Under the pieces are notes generated by a model, which saw only the letters and a program-made list of their open reading frames with translations, was not told where the DNA came from and searched no databases. The position numbers and the translations under genes are program-made. A stretch of DNA of 18,464 nt, from the NCBI GenBank assembly GCA_038244055.1, contig JBBRTW010000094.1, positions 1 to 18,464 of the forward strand, read 5' to 3'. Below are positions 1 to 9,200 of the stretch, one piece after another (position 1 is the stretch's first letter; each line of letters begins with the position of its first letter). Source of the DNA: DASPKW01 sp038244055. GTDB lineage: Bacteria; Planctomycetota; Phycisphaerae; Tepidisphaerales; Tepidisphaeraceae.

Positions 1-77
1 ACATGCGATTGCCCTCAGGCATCGGCAACTCCGGACTTTCATTCATGGAATTGTCATGTAGTTGGCCTAACGTTTGT

Positions 78-96
78 CGGGGAAACGCGTTCCCCG
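78..96. promoter_or_regulatory. Perfect 7-bp inverted repeat upstream of the first gene
   Basis: CGGGGAA and TTCCCCG flank a 5-base centre (ACGCG), ending 35 bases before the start codon at 132. No T-run follows, so a rho-independent terminator is unlikely. A regulator binding site or an mRNA hairpin in the leader is possible. Nothing else recognisable is seen in bases 1-131. Confidence 0.3.
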
Positions 97-131
97 CGCG
101 GCGGTATGGACCTCTGGAAGAGGAATCGAGC

Positions 132-818
132 ATGACGATGAAATCATTTGCAATTGGCCTGGCGATTGCCGTCGGAAGCGGCGCTGCTTTCGTCATGGTG
201 TGGCATCAGATGCAGATGCACCCAGCCATGCCGTCCAGCGCCCGCACCGATCATCCGGCGGGGTTGGCGCAGAAAACGCCATCGGATTTGGAAGCGCCCA
301 CACCGCAATCGCGGGCAAACGCTTCGGCGGCGTTTCAAACGCCCGAGTCGACACGCCTGCCTAAAGCTTTATCGCCCCCATCGGCCGGAATCGCACCCGC
401 CCGAAAAATCCGTCGGACCGTTCCACCGATTGACGGAATACCGGGCCCGGCCAATCCACATGCCGCGGGAGGGCGGCCCGATCGCGCGCCGGTTGCTTCC
501 GAGCCGCTGGTGCCAGAGTCGATCGCTCGCTCGGCTCTGGGCATGGTCGGCGCTGATCCCGAGGCCGAGGTGGTCTGGGTCCTGGCCATCAATGACCTGA
601 GCCTTTCCGCAAATGCCCGCCGAAATCTGATTGAAGACTTGAACGAGGATGGTTTTCCCGATCCAAAGCACGTGACTGAGGATGATCTTCCGCTGATCGT
701 GAGCCGACTGCAACTCATCGAGGAAATCGGACCCGATGCGATGGACGACGTGAATCTGGCGGCGTTTCAGGAAGCGTATAAGGATCTGGTGAATATGTAT
801 AATCGATTGACGCGATAG
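132..818 (+). CDS. Membrane-anchored protein of unknown function
   Basis: The product has 228 residues. I chose the ATG at 132 because a purine-rich ribosome site (GAAGAGGAA) sits just upstream and because the residues that follow form a plausible signal/anchor helix (about residues 4-21). The frame is open further upstream, but that part is not protein-like. Residues about 25-122 are a Pro/Ala-rich linker of low complexity. Residues about 123-228 look like a compact acidic helical domain. It includes DLNEDGFPD at about 169-177, which resembles a single EF-hand-like calcium loop but lacks a clear paired hand. I do not recognise an assigned family. The gene lies 115 bases upstream of the response regulator on the same strand, and no functional link is evident. 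The call of a gene is fairly secure; the function is unknown. Confidence 0.8.
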   Translation: MTMKSFAIGLAIAVGSGAAFVMVWHQMQMHPAMPSSARTDHPAGLAQKTPSDLEAPTPQSRANASAAFQTPESTRLPKALSPPSAGIAPARKIRRTVPPIDGIPGPANPHAAGGRPDRAPVASEPLVPESIARSALGMVGADPEAEVVWVLAINDLSLSANARRNLIEDLNEDGFPDPKHVTEDDLPLIVSRLQLIEEIGPDAMDDVNLAAFQEAYKDLVNMYNRLTR

Positions 819-933
819 CCGTTCCTGAAACAAGTCGGATTCATCACCTGGCAATCCCCCCAACGTGGCGTGCGAGGGCGCGGTAAAGTCCTTTTTTAGG
901 ATCTATGTTTCTTTCCGGGGAATTCGGTTCACC

Positions 934-1623
934 ATGCGGATTTTGATGGTTGAAGATTACCTGCCCCTTCGCGAGGCCGTTTCCGACGGCCTGCGCGAGG
1001 CAGGTTTTGCGGTGGATGTCGCATCCGATGGGGTGACGGGGTTGTGGCACGCCGAGACTTCCGACTATGACGCGATCATCCTGGACCTGATGCTCCCGCA
1101 ACTCGATGGGCTGGCGGTCTTGAAGCGATTGCGGCAGGGGGGGAGCAAGACGCATGTGATCATCCTGACGGCGAAGGATCAGACCGAGGACCGCATCCGC
1201 GGGCTCGATGCGGGGGCGGATGATTACCTGGTCAAGCCGTTCGCATTCAAGGAACTTCTAGCGCGGGTGCGGGCGCTGGTGCGCAGGCGATATGGCGCGA
1301 AGAATCCGATCATCGCGGTGGAAGACCTGGCCATCGACACGACGGGCCGGACCGTGCGGCGGGCGGGGAAGTTGATCGAGCTGAGTCCGAAGGAGTACGC
1401 CATGCTCGAACTGCTCGCGCTGCGGGCGGGGGAAGTGGTGACCCGCACCGATATCTGGGAGCATGTCTACGAGCTGCATTCGGCGGCCGAGAGCAACGTG
1501 GTGGATGTGCTCATCGGCCATATCCGTCGGAAGATCGAGCAACCCGGCACGAGCCGGCTCCTGCACACCCGCCGGGGGCACGGATACGTTCTCGGCGGCA
1601 CTGAAAGCGCAGGCGCTTCATGA
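934..1623 (+). CDS. OmpR/PhoB-family response regulator
   Basis: This is a 229-residue DNA-binding response regulator. Residues 1-113 form the receiver: acidic pocket E7/D8, phospho-acceptor D51 in the LDLMLPQLDG segment, T79 and K101 (VKPF). Residues about 127-222 are the winged helix, with the family-typical LSPKEYAMLELL and TRRGHGYVL segments. The frame is open back to 865, but the receiver fold begins exactly at the ATG at 934, which also has GGGGAA upstream, so that start is preferred. The stop overlaps the kinase start (ATGA), showing translational coupling. By context it should be phosphorylated by that kinase and control the downstream exporter genes. In the metal or drug TCS-RND loci known from other bacteria the equivalent is CusR/CzcR-like, but the signal here is unknown. 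Confidence 0.95.
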   Translation: MRILMVEDYLPLREAVSDGLREAGFAVDVASDGVTGLWHAETSDYDAIILDLMLPQLDGLAVLKRLRQGGSKTHVIILTAKDQTEDRIRGLDAGADDYLVKPFAFKELLARVRALVRRRYGAKNPIIAVEDLAIDTTGRTVRRAGKLIELSPKEYAMLELLALRAGEVVTRTDIWEHVYELHSAAESNVVDVLIGHIRRKIEQPGTSRLLHTRRGHGYVLGGTESAGAS

Positions 1624-3104
1624 GCGGATCGTTGAAAACCCTGCGCGGGCGGCTGCTGGCGGGGACGGCGCTGGCGACGGCGCTCATCCTCGCGGGCGCG
1701 GGGGTACTGGTCTATTTTTTCGTGCGCATATCGCTGGTGGGCGAGTTCGACGCGGCTCTGGAATCCGCCACCCGCGCGCTGGCGGCGCTGACGGAGCAGG
1801 ATGAGTCCAAAGTCAGTCTCGAACCCGATGCATTCAACCTGGCGGAGTTCACGCGCCGGAATGCGCCGGATTATTTCGCGGTATGGAATGCGGATGGCTC
1901 CGCGGTGGGTGAATCGAAATCCCTGGCCGGCGCCGCGCTGCCGCATGCCGCGCCGGCGCTGAATCAGACGATCCTGGAATCGCTAAGGCTGCCCGATGGC
2001 GCGCCTGGGAGACAGGCGAGTTTGACTTTCGTGCCGATCTACGAAGACGCGGCCGGCAAAACCGGGCCGGGAACGCGCATCGTCACGCTGACTGTTGCCC
2101 GCCACACCGCGCCGCTGGATGCGCGGCTGGCGGGGCTGGCATGGCTGCTGGCGGGCGTGGGCATCGCGGCAACCGGCGCGGCGGCGGGGGTGATGCTCTG
2201 GGTGGTTCGACGGGGACTCCGACCGCTGGAGCAACTGGCGGCGCGCATCTCCGCGGCCGGCCGGAAGAATCTGGGGGAGCGGGTTGAGATCAGCGATGCC
2301 CCGGGAGAGCTCACAACCGTTGTGGCGCGGCTCAACGAACTGCTCGATCGGGTGGAGATGACGGTGATCCGCGAGCGCCGATTCACCGCCGATGTCGCCC
2401 ATGAGCTGCGCACGCCGCTGGCCGGGCTCGAGGCGACGATCGATGTCTGCGCCACCCGCCGGCGCATGCCCGAAGAGTACGAGCGCACATTGGCCAGATG
2501 CGGGCGGATCGTCCGCGGCATGCATGCGATGGTCGAAAATCTCATGGCCCTCGCCCGGGCCGATGCGCGGCAATTGACGATTTCGGTCTTGTCCGTCGAA
2601 CTGCCGGCGTTGCTGGAGGATTGCTGGGGGGCTTTCGAGTCGGCCGCGAAAGAGCGCGAGTTGGCGGCCGTGTTCCAGGTCGACTCTGAAACGCGCATCG
2701 ACACCGATGCCGACAAGCTGCGGATCGTTCTGAACAATCTTCTGGATAACGCCGTCACTCACGCCGACCCGGGCGGCTGGATTCGCATCATCGGCCGGCG
2801 CAGCGACCGGGGGATCGGCTTGCATTTTTCCAATCCCGCCCGCAAGCTCACGCTGGAGCAGGTGCAGCGCTGCTTCGATCGATTCTGGCGCGGTGATGCG
2901 GCGCGCACGGGAAACGGCGCACATTGCGGATTGGGATTGTCGCTCTGCCGCGAAATGATCGAACTGCTTGGAGGAACCATCGCCGCGACTTTGGAGGATG
3001 GCGTTTTCTGTGTGAGTATCGATCTGCCGAACCAGGCGTGCGGATCGAGCGGGGGTCAGAGGCGCTCGCTCGCGGAGAACGCGGCAGTGGGTGCTGAGTG
3101 CTGA
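1620..3104 (+). CDS. Membrane sensor histidine kinase
   Basis: The 494-residue product has two membrane helices (about 12-37 and 171-196) enclosing a periplasmic sensor region of about 130 residues. HAMP (about 197-249) and HisKA follow, with H261 in FTADVAHELRTPLAGLE, then the ATPase domain (about 360-471). The N box is intact (LNNLLDNAVTH, N373/N377), as are the F box (CFDRFWRGD) and the G2 box (GLGLSL, 437-442). The usual DxGxG of the G1 box is replaced by FSNPARKL. Heavy-metal kinases such as CusS also carry Asn in place of the Asp there, but here the glycine is lost too. The last ~22 residues do not look conserved, and the stop codon lies inside a 7-bp repeat. It is coupled to the regulator by ATGA and followed after 64 bases by the exporter genes. 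Confidence 0.93.
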   Translation: MSGSLKTLRGRLLAGTALATALILAGAGVLVYFFVRISLVGEFDAALESATRALAALTEQDESKVSLEPDAFNLAEFTRRNAPDYFAVWNADGSAVGESKSLAGAALPHAAPALNQTILESLRLPDGAPGRQASLTFVPIYEDAAGKTGPGTRIVTLTVARHTAPLDARLAGLAWLLAGVGIAATGAAAGVMLWVVRRGLRPLEQLAARISAAGRKNLGERVEISDAPGELTTVVARLNELLDRVEMTVIRERRFTADVAHELRTPLAGLEATIDVCATRRRMPEEYERTLARCGRIVRGMHAMVENLMALARADARQLTISVLSVELPALLEDCWGAFESAAKERELAAVFQVDSETRIDTDADKLRIVLNNLLDNAVTHADPGGWIRIIGRRSDRGIGLHFSNPARKLTLEQVQRCFDRFWRGDAARTGNGAHCGLGLSLCREMIELLGGTIAATLEDGVFCVSIDLPNQACGSSGGQRRSLAENAAVGAEC

Positions 3105-3113
3105 ATCCTGAGT
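3086..3113. repeat. Degenerate 7-bp tandem repeat over the kinase stop codon
   Basis: Four units read AGTGGGT, GCTGAGT, GCTGAAT and CCTGAGT. In reverse complement this gives ACTCAGG, ATTCAGC, ACTCAGC and ACCCACT, the same unit type and nearly the same order as the longer array at 14589-14658. The kinase stop TGA (3102-3104) is supplied by this repeat. Confidence 0.6.
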
Positions 3114-3168
3114 AAAGACGCTTGGGTGTGATTGATACGATCGACGATCGCTGACAGGTAATTCAAAT

Positions 3169-4593
3169 ATGAGCCGCTGCATCTTGATTCAATCCACGAT
3201 CTCCTGGCTGGCTATTGCATGGCTGGGGTGTCTTGCGGGATGCCAGAATGCTGAAATGCCCCGCGAAGATTATCAGGCCGGCGCGGTCGAGGTCGTCGGC
3301 GATCTCGGTGTGCGCATCGCCGGTCATGCTCCCGAGAAAATCGACGCGGGCAACTCGGCCATTTCAACGCTCACCCGCGCCGATGCGATCGGCCGGGCGG
3401 TTTTGCACGATCCGCGCCTGCAGGCGGCGCTGGCGCATGTGCGGGCGGTGGAGGCCGATGCGCTGCAGGCGCGGCTGTTTCCCAATCCGATTTTGAGCGT
3501 TTCGGTGCGACTGCGCGAGGCCGGGGGCGATCCGATCATCGATGCGGCGCTGGCGGGGGATTTGATGGCGCTGCTCTGGCGGCCGCAAAAAATCTCGGCG
3601 GCCGATGCGCGGCTGCGCGCGGCGGCGGCGGAGGTGCTGGTGACGCTGGCCGAGGTCGTCTCCGATGTGGAGGAAAGTTATGTGAACGTGCAGGCGCTGA
3701 CCTACCAGCTTGCGGCATTGGATCAGCGGCAGAAACTGGCCGAGCGGCTGGTCGGCCTCGGGCGGGCGCGGCTCAAGGCGGGCGAGTCGGGGAGCCTGGA
3801 TGTGATGACCCTGGAATCGCAGCGGATGGCGCTGGATGTGGATGCGGCCGAGAAACAGCAGGATCTGGTCGAAGCGCGGTTCACGCTGGCGCGCCTGATC
3901 GGCGAGCCATCGGCCCATGCCGACTGGGCGCTGAGCCCCTTCGCCGTTCCCGCGCCGGCGCGCTCGGCCGAGTCGATGTGGATCGCGGCCGCCCTCGCCA
4001 GCCGGGCCGAGATGAAGGCCAAGGCGTGGGAGCTGGCGGCGCTGGGCGATGAACTGGCGATCGCCCGACTGTCGATTTTCGAAGGCGGCGACATCGGCGT
4101 GCAGTCGGAACAGGATCAGACCTGGAGCGTCGGCCCGGCGATTGCGGTGCCTCTGCCGATCTTCGACTGGGGCCAGGCCAGGAGCGCCAAGGCCCGCGCG
4201 GAACTGCTGGCCGCGCGGCATCAGATGACCCAGCTCCAAAGGCAGATCGTGCAGGATGTGCGCACGCAATATTCGACCTATAACGCGACGCTCAAGACCT
4301 TGCGAATGGCGCGCGATGAGCTGCTCCCTTTGCAGGAGCGCCGCGCGGCCCAGGCGGAGGCATCTTACAAAGCCGGCGAAGCCGATATCACCAATCTTCT
4401 GCTGGCCGAAGAGGATTTGCTGGAATCGCGCGTGAAAGTGGTTGAATTGCAAAAGAAGACGGCGCTGGCGCGGGTGAAGCTGAGCCGCGCGGCCGGTGGA
4501 CTGGGCGTGGCGGCGCGGGTTGAATCGGCGAGCACCCGGCCGGCAACGGTGCCGGCGACAATGCCCGCGTCAAATCCGGCGGCACGGCCGTGA
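3169..4593 (+). CDS. Outer-membrane efflux lipoprotein (TolC/CusC-type)
   Basis: The 474-residue protein has a lipoprotein signal peptide ending in a lipobox (LAGC, C25). It continues as two outer-membrane-efflux-protein repeats rich in long coiled-coil helices, consistent with the trimeric TolC-like channel that crosses the outer membrane and periplasm. The length matches the usual 450-490 residues. The C-terminal ~20 residues are a Pro/Ala/Thr tail beyond the conserved fold. AGG lies 8-10 bases before the ATG. Gaps of 64 bases from the kinase and 76 bases to the adaptor, all on one strand, suggest one transcription unit. Its role is the exit duct for the RND pump encoded downstream. The family assignment is firm; the substrate is not determined. 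Confidence 0.92.
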   Translation: MSRCILIQSTISWLAIAWLGCLAGCQNAEMPREDYQAGAVEVVGDLGVRIAGHAPEKIDAGNSAISTLTRADAIGRAVLHDPRLQAALAHVRAVEADALQARLFPNPILSVSVRLREAGGDPIIDAALAGDLMALLWRPQKISAADARLRAAAAEVLVTLAEVVSDVEESYVNVQALTYQLAALDQRQKLAERLVGLGRARLKAGESGSLDVMTLESQRMALDVDAAEKQQDLVEARFTLARLIGEPSAHADWALSPFAVPAPARSAESMWIAAALASRAEMKAKAWELAALGDELAIARLSIFEGGDIGVQSEQDQTWSVGPAIAVPLPIFDWGQARSAKARAELLAARHQMTQLQRQIVQDVRTQYSTYNATLKTLRMARDELLPLQERRAAQAEASYKAGEADITNLLLAEEDLLESRVKVVELQKKTALARVKLSRAAGGLGVAARVESASTRPATVPATMPASNPAARP

Positions 4594-4669
4594 GTTCTGC
4601 GAGCGCAGATCGTTCGGCGGTCCGCATATCGAGGCAACAGAGGCGCGATTGAACATCGGGTAGGAGCCA

Positions 4670-6274
4670 ATGAAGACACTGCGAATTCTTTTTACCATCT
4701 GCGTGTTCACCGTCCTGGTCGCGGGCGCGGCGATTGTGATTTTGCGCCCGCAGTGGATTCAACCGGCGGCGGCCGAGGCGGATGAGAAAGCGCCGGAGAC
4801 GGAAGTGCCGGTCAAGGTGGTTCCGGCGAAAACGATGACCGTGCGGCAATGGGTCGATGCGTTCGGCTACATCGAGCCCGAGCCCGCCCGCGAAGAGCTC
4901 GCGGCCGGCAAGGACCGACCGGCCGCCGGCAAGGATCGGCCGGCCGCCGGCGCCATTGTGGCTTCGCCCGTGGCCGGGGTCATCGCAGAAGCGCGGTGCC
5001 CGGTAGGAAAGGTTGTCGGCGTTGGCGATGTGCTTTTCCAATTGGACGATCGCGTTGCCCAAGCCGCCGAAGCGCAGGCCAAAGCGGCGGTCGATTCCGC
5101 GAATGCCTCGCTGCGCAAACTGCGCGCCTCGCCGCGCCCGGAGCAGGTGGGACTGGCGCAATTGGCGGTCGAAAAGGCGAAGGAAGCTCTGGCTTTCGCC
5201 CGCAAGGGATATGATCGGCAGCAATTGCTTTCCAAGAGCAACGGTGTATCCGAGAAAGTGATTGAGGCGGCCGCGCACGATGCGGAGGTCGCCAGAAATG
5301 ATTTGGCCGTCGCCGAGCATCAGTACCTGATTCTCAAATCATCTCCGACGCCCGAGGAACTCGCGGAGGCGGCCGGAAAGGTCGCCGAGGCCGAGAAGGC
5401 CCTGGCTTCAGCGCAGGCGCAGCGGTCGGTCCTGCAGATCAAATCGCCGTTGAAGGCGACGGTGGTGCGGGTGATGGCGTCGGCCGGAGAAGCGGTCGAT
5501 CCGACCAGGCCGCTGGTGGAGTTGATCGACCTGGGCCGGCTGGTGGTCAATGTGTCCGTGCCGGCGGATCAGTTGTCGAATCTGCACATCGGGCAGGCGG
5601 TTGAATTCCTTCCCGATTCATCGATCGAAGAAGCGGATGAGCATTCCGAGAAGCCGGCGGCGGAGAAGCACGATTCGCCAACCCCCGCGGAGGCGAAACC
5701 GGCCGGCGATAAGCCCGTGGGGGAGAAGCCGGGCGTTGAAAAACTTGATAAGCCGGCCCCTGAGAAAGCTGCCGCGGAGAAACCCGCTACGGAAAAGCGG
5801 GAAGGTGAGAAATTCGCCGCAGATAAGCCGGCCCCTGAAGCGCCCGCGCCCGAGAAACCCGCCGCTCCCGCCCCCGAGCCCAAGCCCGCGCCCCGAGGCG
5901 CGATCGCCATGGTCGGATTCCAGGTGGACCGGAAAACCAATACCGTTTCCATCACCGCCTCCCTCCCCGCCGAATCACCTCTCCGCCCCGGCCAGTTCGT
6001 GCGCGTGCGCATCTTGATCGAAGAGCATCCCAATGTGCTGGCCGTGCCCTGGGTCAGCATCATTCACACCGAGGATGAGAAAGCCCCCACCGGCGTTTCC
6101 ATCGTCCACAAGGAGAAGGCCACGCGCGTCCCCGTCGCACTCGGCCTTCGCGATGGCGACTGGGTGGAAGTCAAAGGCGAGGGCCTCAAGGCGGGCGATT
6201 CGATCGTGACTGAAGGCGCGTACGGCCTGCCCAAGGAAACCAAGGTTCACCTCATCGAACCCGCCAAGGAATGA
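4670..6274 (+). CDS. RND periplasmic adaptor (HlyD/membrane-fusion family) with long charged linker
   Basis: The 534-residue product carries an N-terminal membrane anchor (about 5-25), then the biotinyl-lipoyl-like half-motif (about 95-128, VASPVAGVIAEARCPVGKVVGVGDVLF). A coiled-coil hairpin (about 129-256) and the second lipoyl half (KSPLKATVVRV, GEAVDPTRPLVELID) follow, then beta-barrel and membrane-proximal domains. TAGGAG precedes the ATG. Two features are odd. A 21-bp duplication at 4904-4945 encodes AGKDRPA twice. A ~92-residue stretch (about 318-409) of EKPA/DKPAPE-like repeats sits inside the beta-barrel region, making the protein longer than the usual 350-420 residues. It should bridge the inner-membrane pump and the outer-membrane channel. 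The stop overlaps the pump start (ATGA). Confidence 0.92.
   Translation: MKTLRILFTICVFTVLVAGAAIVILRPQWIQPAAAEADEKAPETEVPVKVVPAKTMTVRQWVDAFGYIEPEPAREELAAGKDRPAAGKDRPAAGAIVASPVAGVIAEARCPVGKVVGVGDVLFQLDDRVAQAAEAQAKAAVDSANASLRKLRASPRPEQVGLAQLAVEKAKEALAFARKGYDRQQLLSKSNGVSEKVIEAAAHDAEVARNDLAVAEHQYLILKSSPTPEELAEAAGKVAEAEKALASAQAQRSVLQIKSPLKATVVRVMASAGEAVDPTRPLVELIDLGRLVVNVSVPADQLSNLHIGQAVEFLPDSSIEEADEHSEKPAAEKHDSPTPAEAKPAGDKPVGEKPGVEKLDKPAPEKAAAEKPATEKREGEKFAADKPAPEAPAPEKPAAPAPEPKPAPRGAIAMVGFQVDRKTNTVSITASLPAESPLRPGQFVRVRILIEEHPNVLAVPWVSIIHTEDEKAPTGVSIVHKEKATRVPVALGLRDGDWVEVKGEGLKAGDSIVTEGAYGLPKETKVHLIEPAKE
4904..4945 (+). repeat. 21-bp tandem duplication in the adaptor gene
   Basis: Two adjacent 21-bp copies begin GCCGGCAAGGA and end CGGCC, differing at two positions (ACCGA versus ATCGG). 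They encode AGKDRPA twice, just before the lipoyl domain, and keep the frame. A third partial copy (GCCGGC) follows. Confidence 0.8.
5621..5896 (+). repeat. Lys/Pro/Ala/Glu low-complexity repeat in the adaptor gene
   Basis: This codes for residues about 318-409 of the adaptor, an irregular run of EKPA, DKPAPE and EKPATEK-type units. The DNA itself has near-identical sub-repeats, such as GATAAGCCGGCCCCTGA at about 5748 and about 5822, indicating expansion by slippage or unequal exchange. The segment is expected to be disordered. Confidence 0.75.
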
Positions 6275-9200
6275 ACCACTCCATGAAATCCGACGTCCAT
6301 CCGCCTAAATCATCGCTGGTCGGCCGGTTCGCCACGCGGCACGCCAAGGCCATCGCGTTCATCGTGGTCGCCGCGTGCTTCTTCGGCGCGTATTGCGCAT
6401 CGACGATGCCCTCATCGGTCTTCCCGCAGACGGATTTCCCGCGCGTGGTCATCCTCATCGACAACGGCGTGATGCCGGCCGGCGAGATGATGGCCACCAT
6501 CACCAAGCCCATCGAGGAGGCGATGAAGGGGATTCCCGGCGTCACCAACATTCGCTCGACCACCGGCCGGGGCTCGGCGGATATTAACGTCTTCTTTAAT
6601 TGGAAGACGGATATGGTGCAGGCCGAGCTATATGTGTTGAACCGCCTGTCGCAGGCCCGTGCCAATCTCCCATCGACCGTTACCACCAACAGTTACCGCC
6701 TGACTTTCTCGGCCTTCCCCATCACCGGCGTGAGCCTGACCGGGCCTGGCCGCTCCTCCACCGAGCTCTGGGAAACCGCCCAGTACAAGATTAAGCCGCG
6801 CTTCCTGCGCATTCCCGGGGTGGCCCGCGTCGATCTGGTCGGCGGACGCGTTCCCGAGTTCCATGTGATCGTCGATCCGATCCGACTCCAGGCGAATAAT
6901 CTCTCGCTGGCCCAGGTGTCGGAGGCGCTGACGAAGGGGAATCTCGTCGCCTCGGCCGGCATGCGCGAGGAGAACCATACGCTCTATCTGACCGTGGTCG
7001 ATGGCCGGGCTCGCGGACTGGAAGATGTCGCCAACCTGACGATCCCCGCGGGCGATGGCGTCACCGTCCGCCTGAAGGACATCGCCCGCATCACCCCCGG
7101 CGAAGAGCCCGCGTTCAATGTCGTCACCGCCGATGGCGAAAAGTCCGTGCTCCTTAACGTCCGCAGCCAGCCCGATGGCAGCACATTGGAAATCTCCAAC
7201 AAGATCAACGCCGAGCTCAAAGCCCTCCGCCGCGAATTGCCGCCGGATATGAAGGTCGCCTTCTTCTACGATCAATCGCTGCTGGTGCGAGATTCGGTGC
7301 GGAGCGTGTGGGAGGCGATTGGTTTCGGGCTGTTGTTGTCGGTGGTGATTCTCTATCTCTTCCTCAAGAACTGGGGCACGACGCTGGTGGCGATTGTGGT
7401 GATCCCCGTGACCGTCCTGGTCACGCTCGTGGCCATGCGCCTGGGCGGGATGAGCTTCAACCTGATGACCCTCGGCGGAATCGCCGCGGCCATCGGCCTG
7501 GTCATCGATGATGCGATCGTGGTGGTTGAAGCGATCTACACCAGCATCGCCTCGGGCATGCCCAAGCTCGCGGCCATCGAGACGGCCGTCGGCGGCATTC
7601 TCCTGCCGCTGGTCGGCTCGACGCTGACGCCGGTGGTGGTCTTCGTGCCGATGGCCTTCCTCGATGGTGTTCCCGGCGTCTTTTTCCGGGCGCTGGCGAT
7701 CACCATGACCGTTTCGCTGCTCACGTCCCTGGTCCTGGCGCTCACGCTTACCCCGTCGCTGGCCGGCTGGATCATCCGCGCGGCTCCGCGCGCCAGCGGC
7801 GCAGCGCACTCGGCCGAAGTCGGCGGTCCGATCCTGCGCCGCCTGATTGCCCTTTACGAGAAAACCGCCCGCCTGGCCCTGCGTAACCGCTGGACGACGG
7901 CGGGCCTCTGCGGCGTATTGATGGTCGGCGGCGCGATGGTCTATCTGCGCCTCTCCACCGATTTCCTCCCCGAGCTCGATGAGGGCGGTTTCGTCATCGA
8001 CTACGTCGCCAAGGAGGGCACCAGCCTCACCGAAACCAACCGCGCGCTGGTCGAGGTGGAAAAGATCCTCAAGGAGACGCCCGAGGTCGAGAGCTATTCT
8101 CGACGCACCGGCGCTGCCCTGGGCTTCCACGTCGCCGAGCCCAACACGGGCGACTTTCTCGTCAAGCTCAATCCTCGACGCGCGCGGCGAACGCAGGATG
8201 TCATCGAGGGCCTGCGCGAGGATTTCAAGAAAACCCAGCCCGGCATCGAATGGGAATTCCCCGGCATTCTTGGCGACCTGATTGGCGATCTCACCTCTTC
8301 CCCCGATCCGATCGAAGTCAAACTTTTCTCCACTGATGTCGAGTTCCTCAAGAAGAAGGCCCCCGAGCTGGAGGAGATGATCAAAACCGTGGCCGGGGTG
8401 GTCGATTCCAAGGATGGCCTGATCGTCGCCGGCCCATCGGTCAGCCTGCGCGTCCGCCAGGCCGATGCCCAGCGCTACGGCCTGTCCTCCGATGACATCG
8501 CCACCGCCGTCAACGCCGCCCTCCTGGGCCAGACCGCTTCTTCCGTCCTCAAGGGCGATCAGGTCATCAACATCCGCGTGACCGTCGATCCCGCGCGCGT
8601 CAAGCAGATCGCCGGGCTGCGCGATCTGCCGATTCGCTCGCCCGCCGGCATCACCGTTCGCCTCGCGCAGGTTGCCGATGTCACCGAAACACCGGGCGAG
8701 CTCGAACTTCGCCGCGAAGATCTCCGCCAGACCGTCGCCGTCACCGCGCGCCTGCATAATCGCGATCTCGGCAGCGCCATGGAAGAGATCAAATCCAAGC
8801 TCGCCAAAGATACATCGATCCCGCCCGGCACTCTCGAATTCGGCGGGCTCTTCCAGCAGCAGCAGGAGTCCTTTCGTAACCTGCTGCTGGTGATGATCAT
8901 GGCCGTCCTGCTGGTCTTCACCGTCTTGTTGCTGGAATTCCGCTCCTTCCTTCAGCCCGTGGCGATCGTCCTGGGCGCGGTGCTTGCCCTGCTCGGGACG
9001 GTCAGCGCGCTCTGGATCACCGGCATCTCCCTGAACATCATTTCGTTTCTCGGCGCGATCATCGGCGTGGGCATCGTCGCCAAGAATGGCATCCTCATGC
9101 TCGATTTCGTCGAGCATCTCCGCGCCGATGGCCTGGGCACCAACGAAGCCCTGGTCCGCTCCGGCCGCCGCCGCCTCCGGCCGGTCTTGATGACTTCCCT

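Noticed and set aside
885..905. Terminator between the first gene and the response regulator (TCCT-T-run-AGGA)
   Set aside because: The stem is only four pairs and encloses the T-run rather than preceding it, so it does not fit a rho-independent terminator.
1983..3182. 399-residue minus-strand frame over the kinase
   Set aside because: It is antisense to a conserved histidine kinase with an Arg/Gln/His-rich shadow composition.
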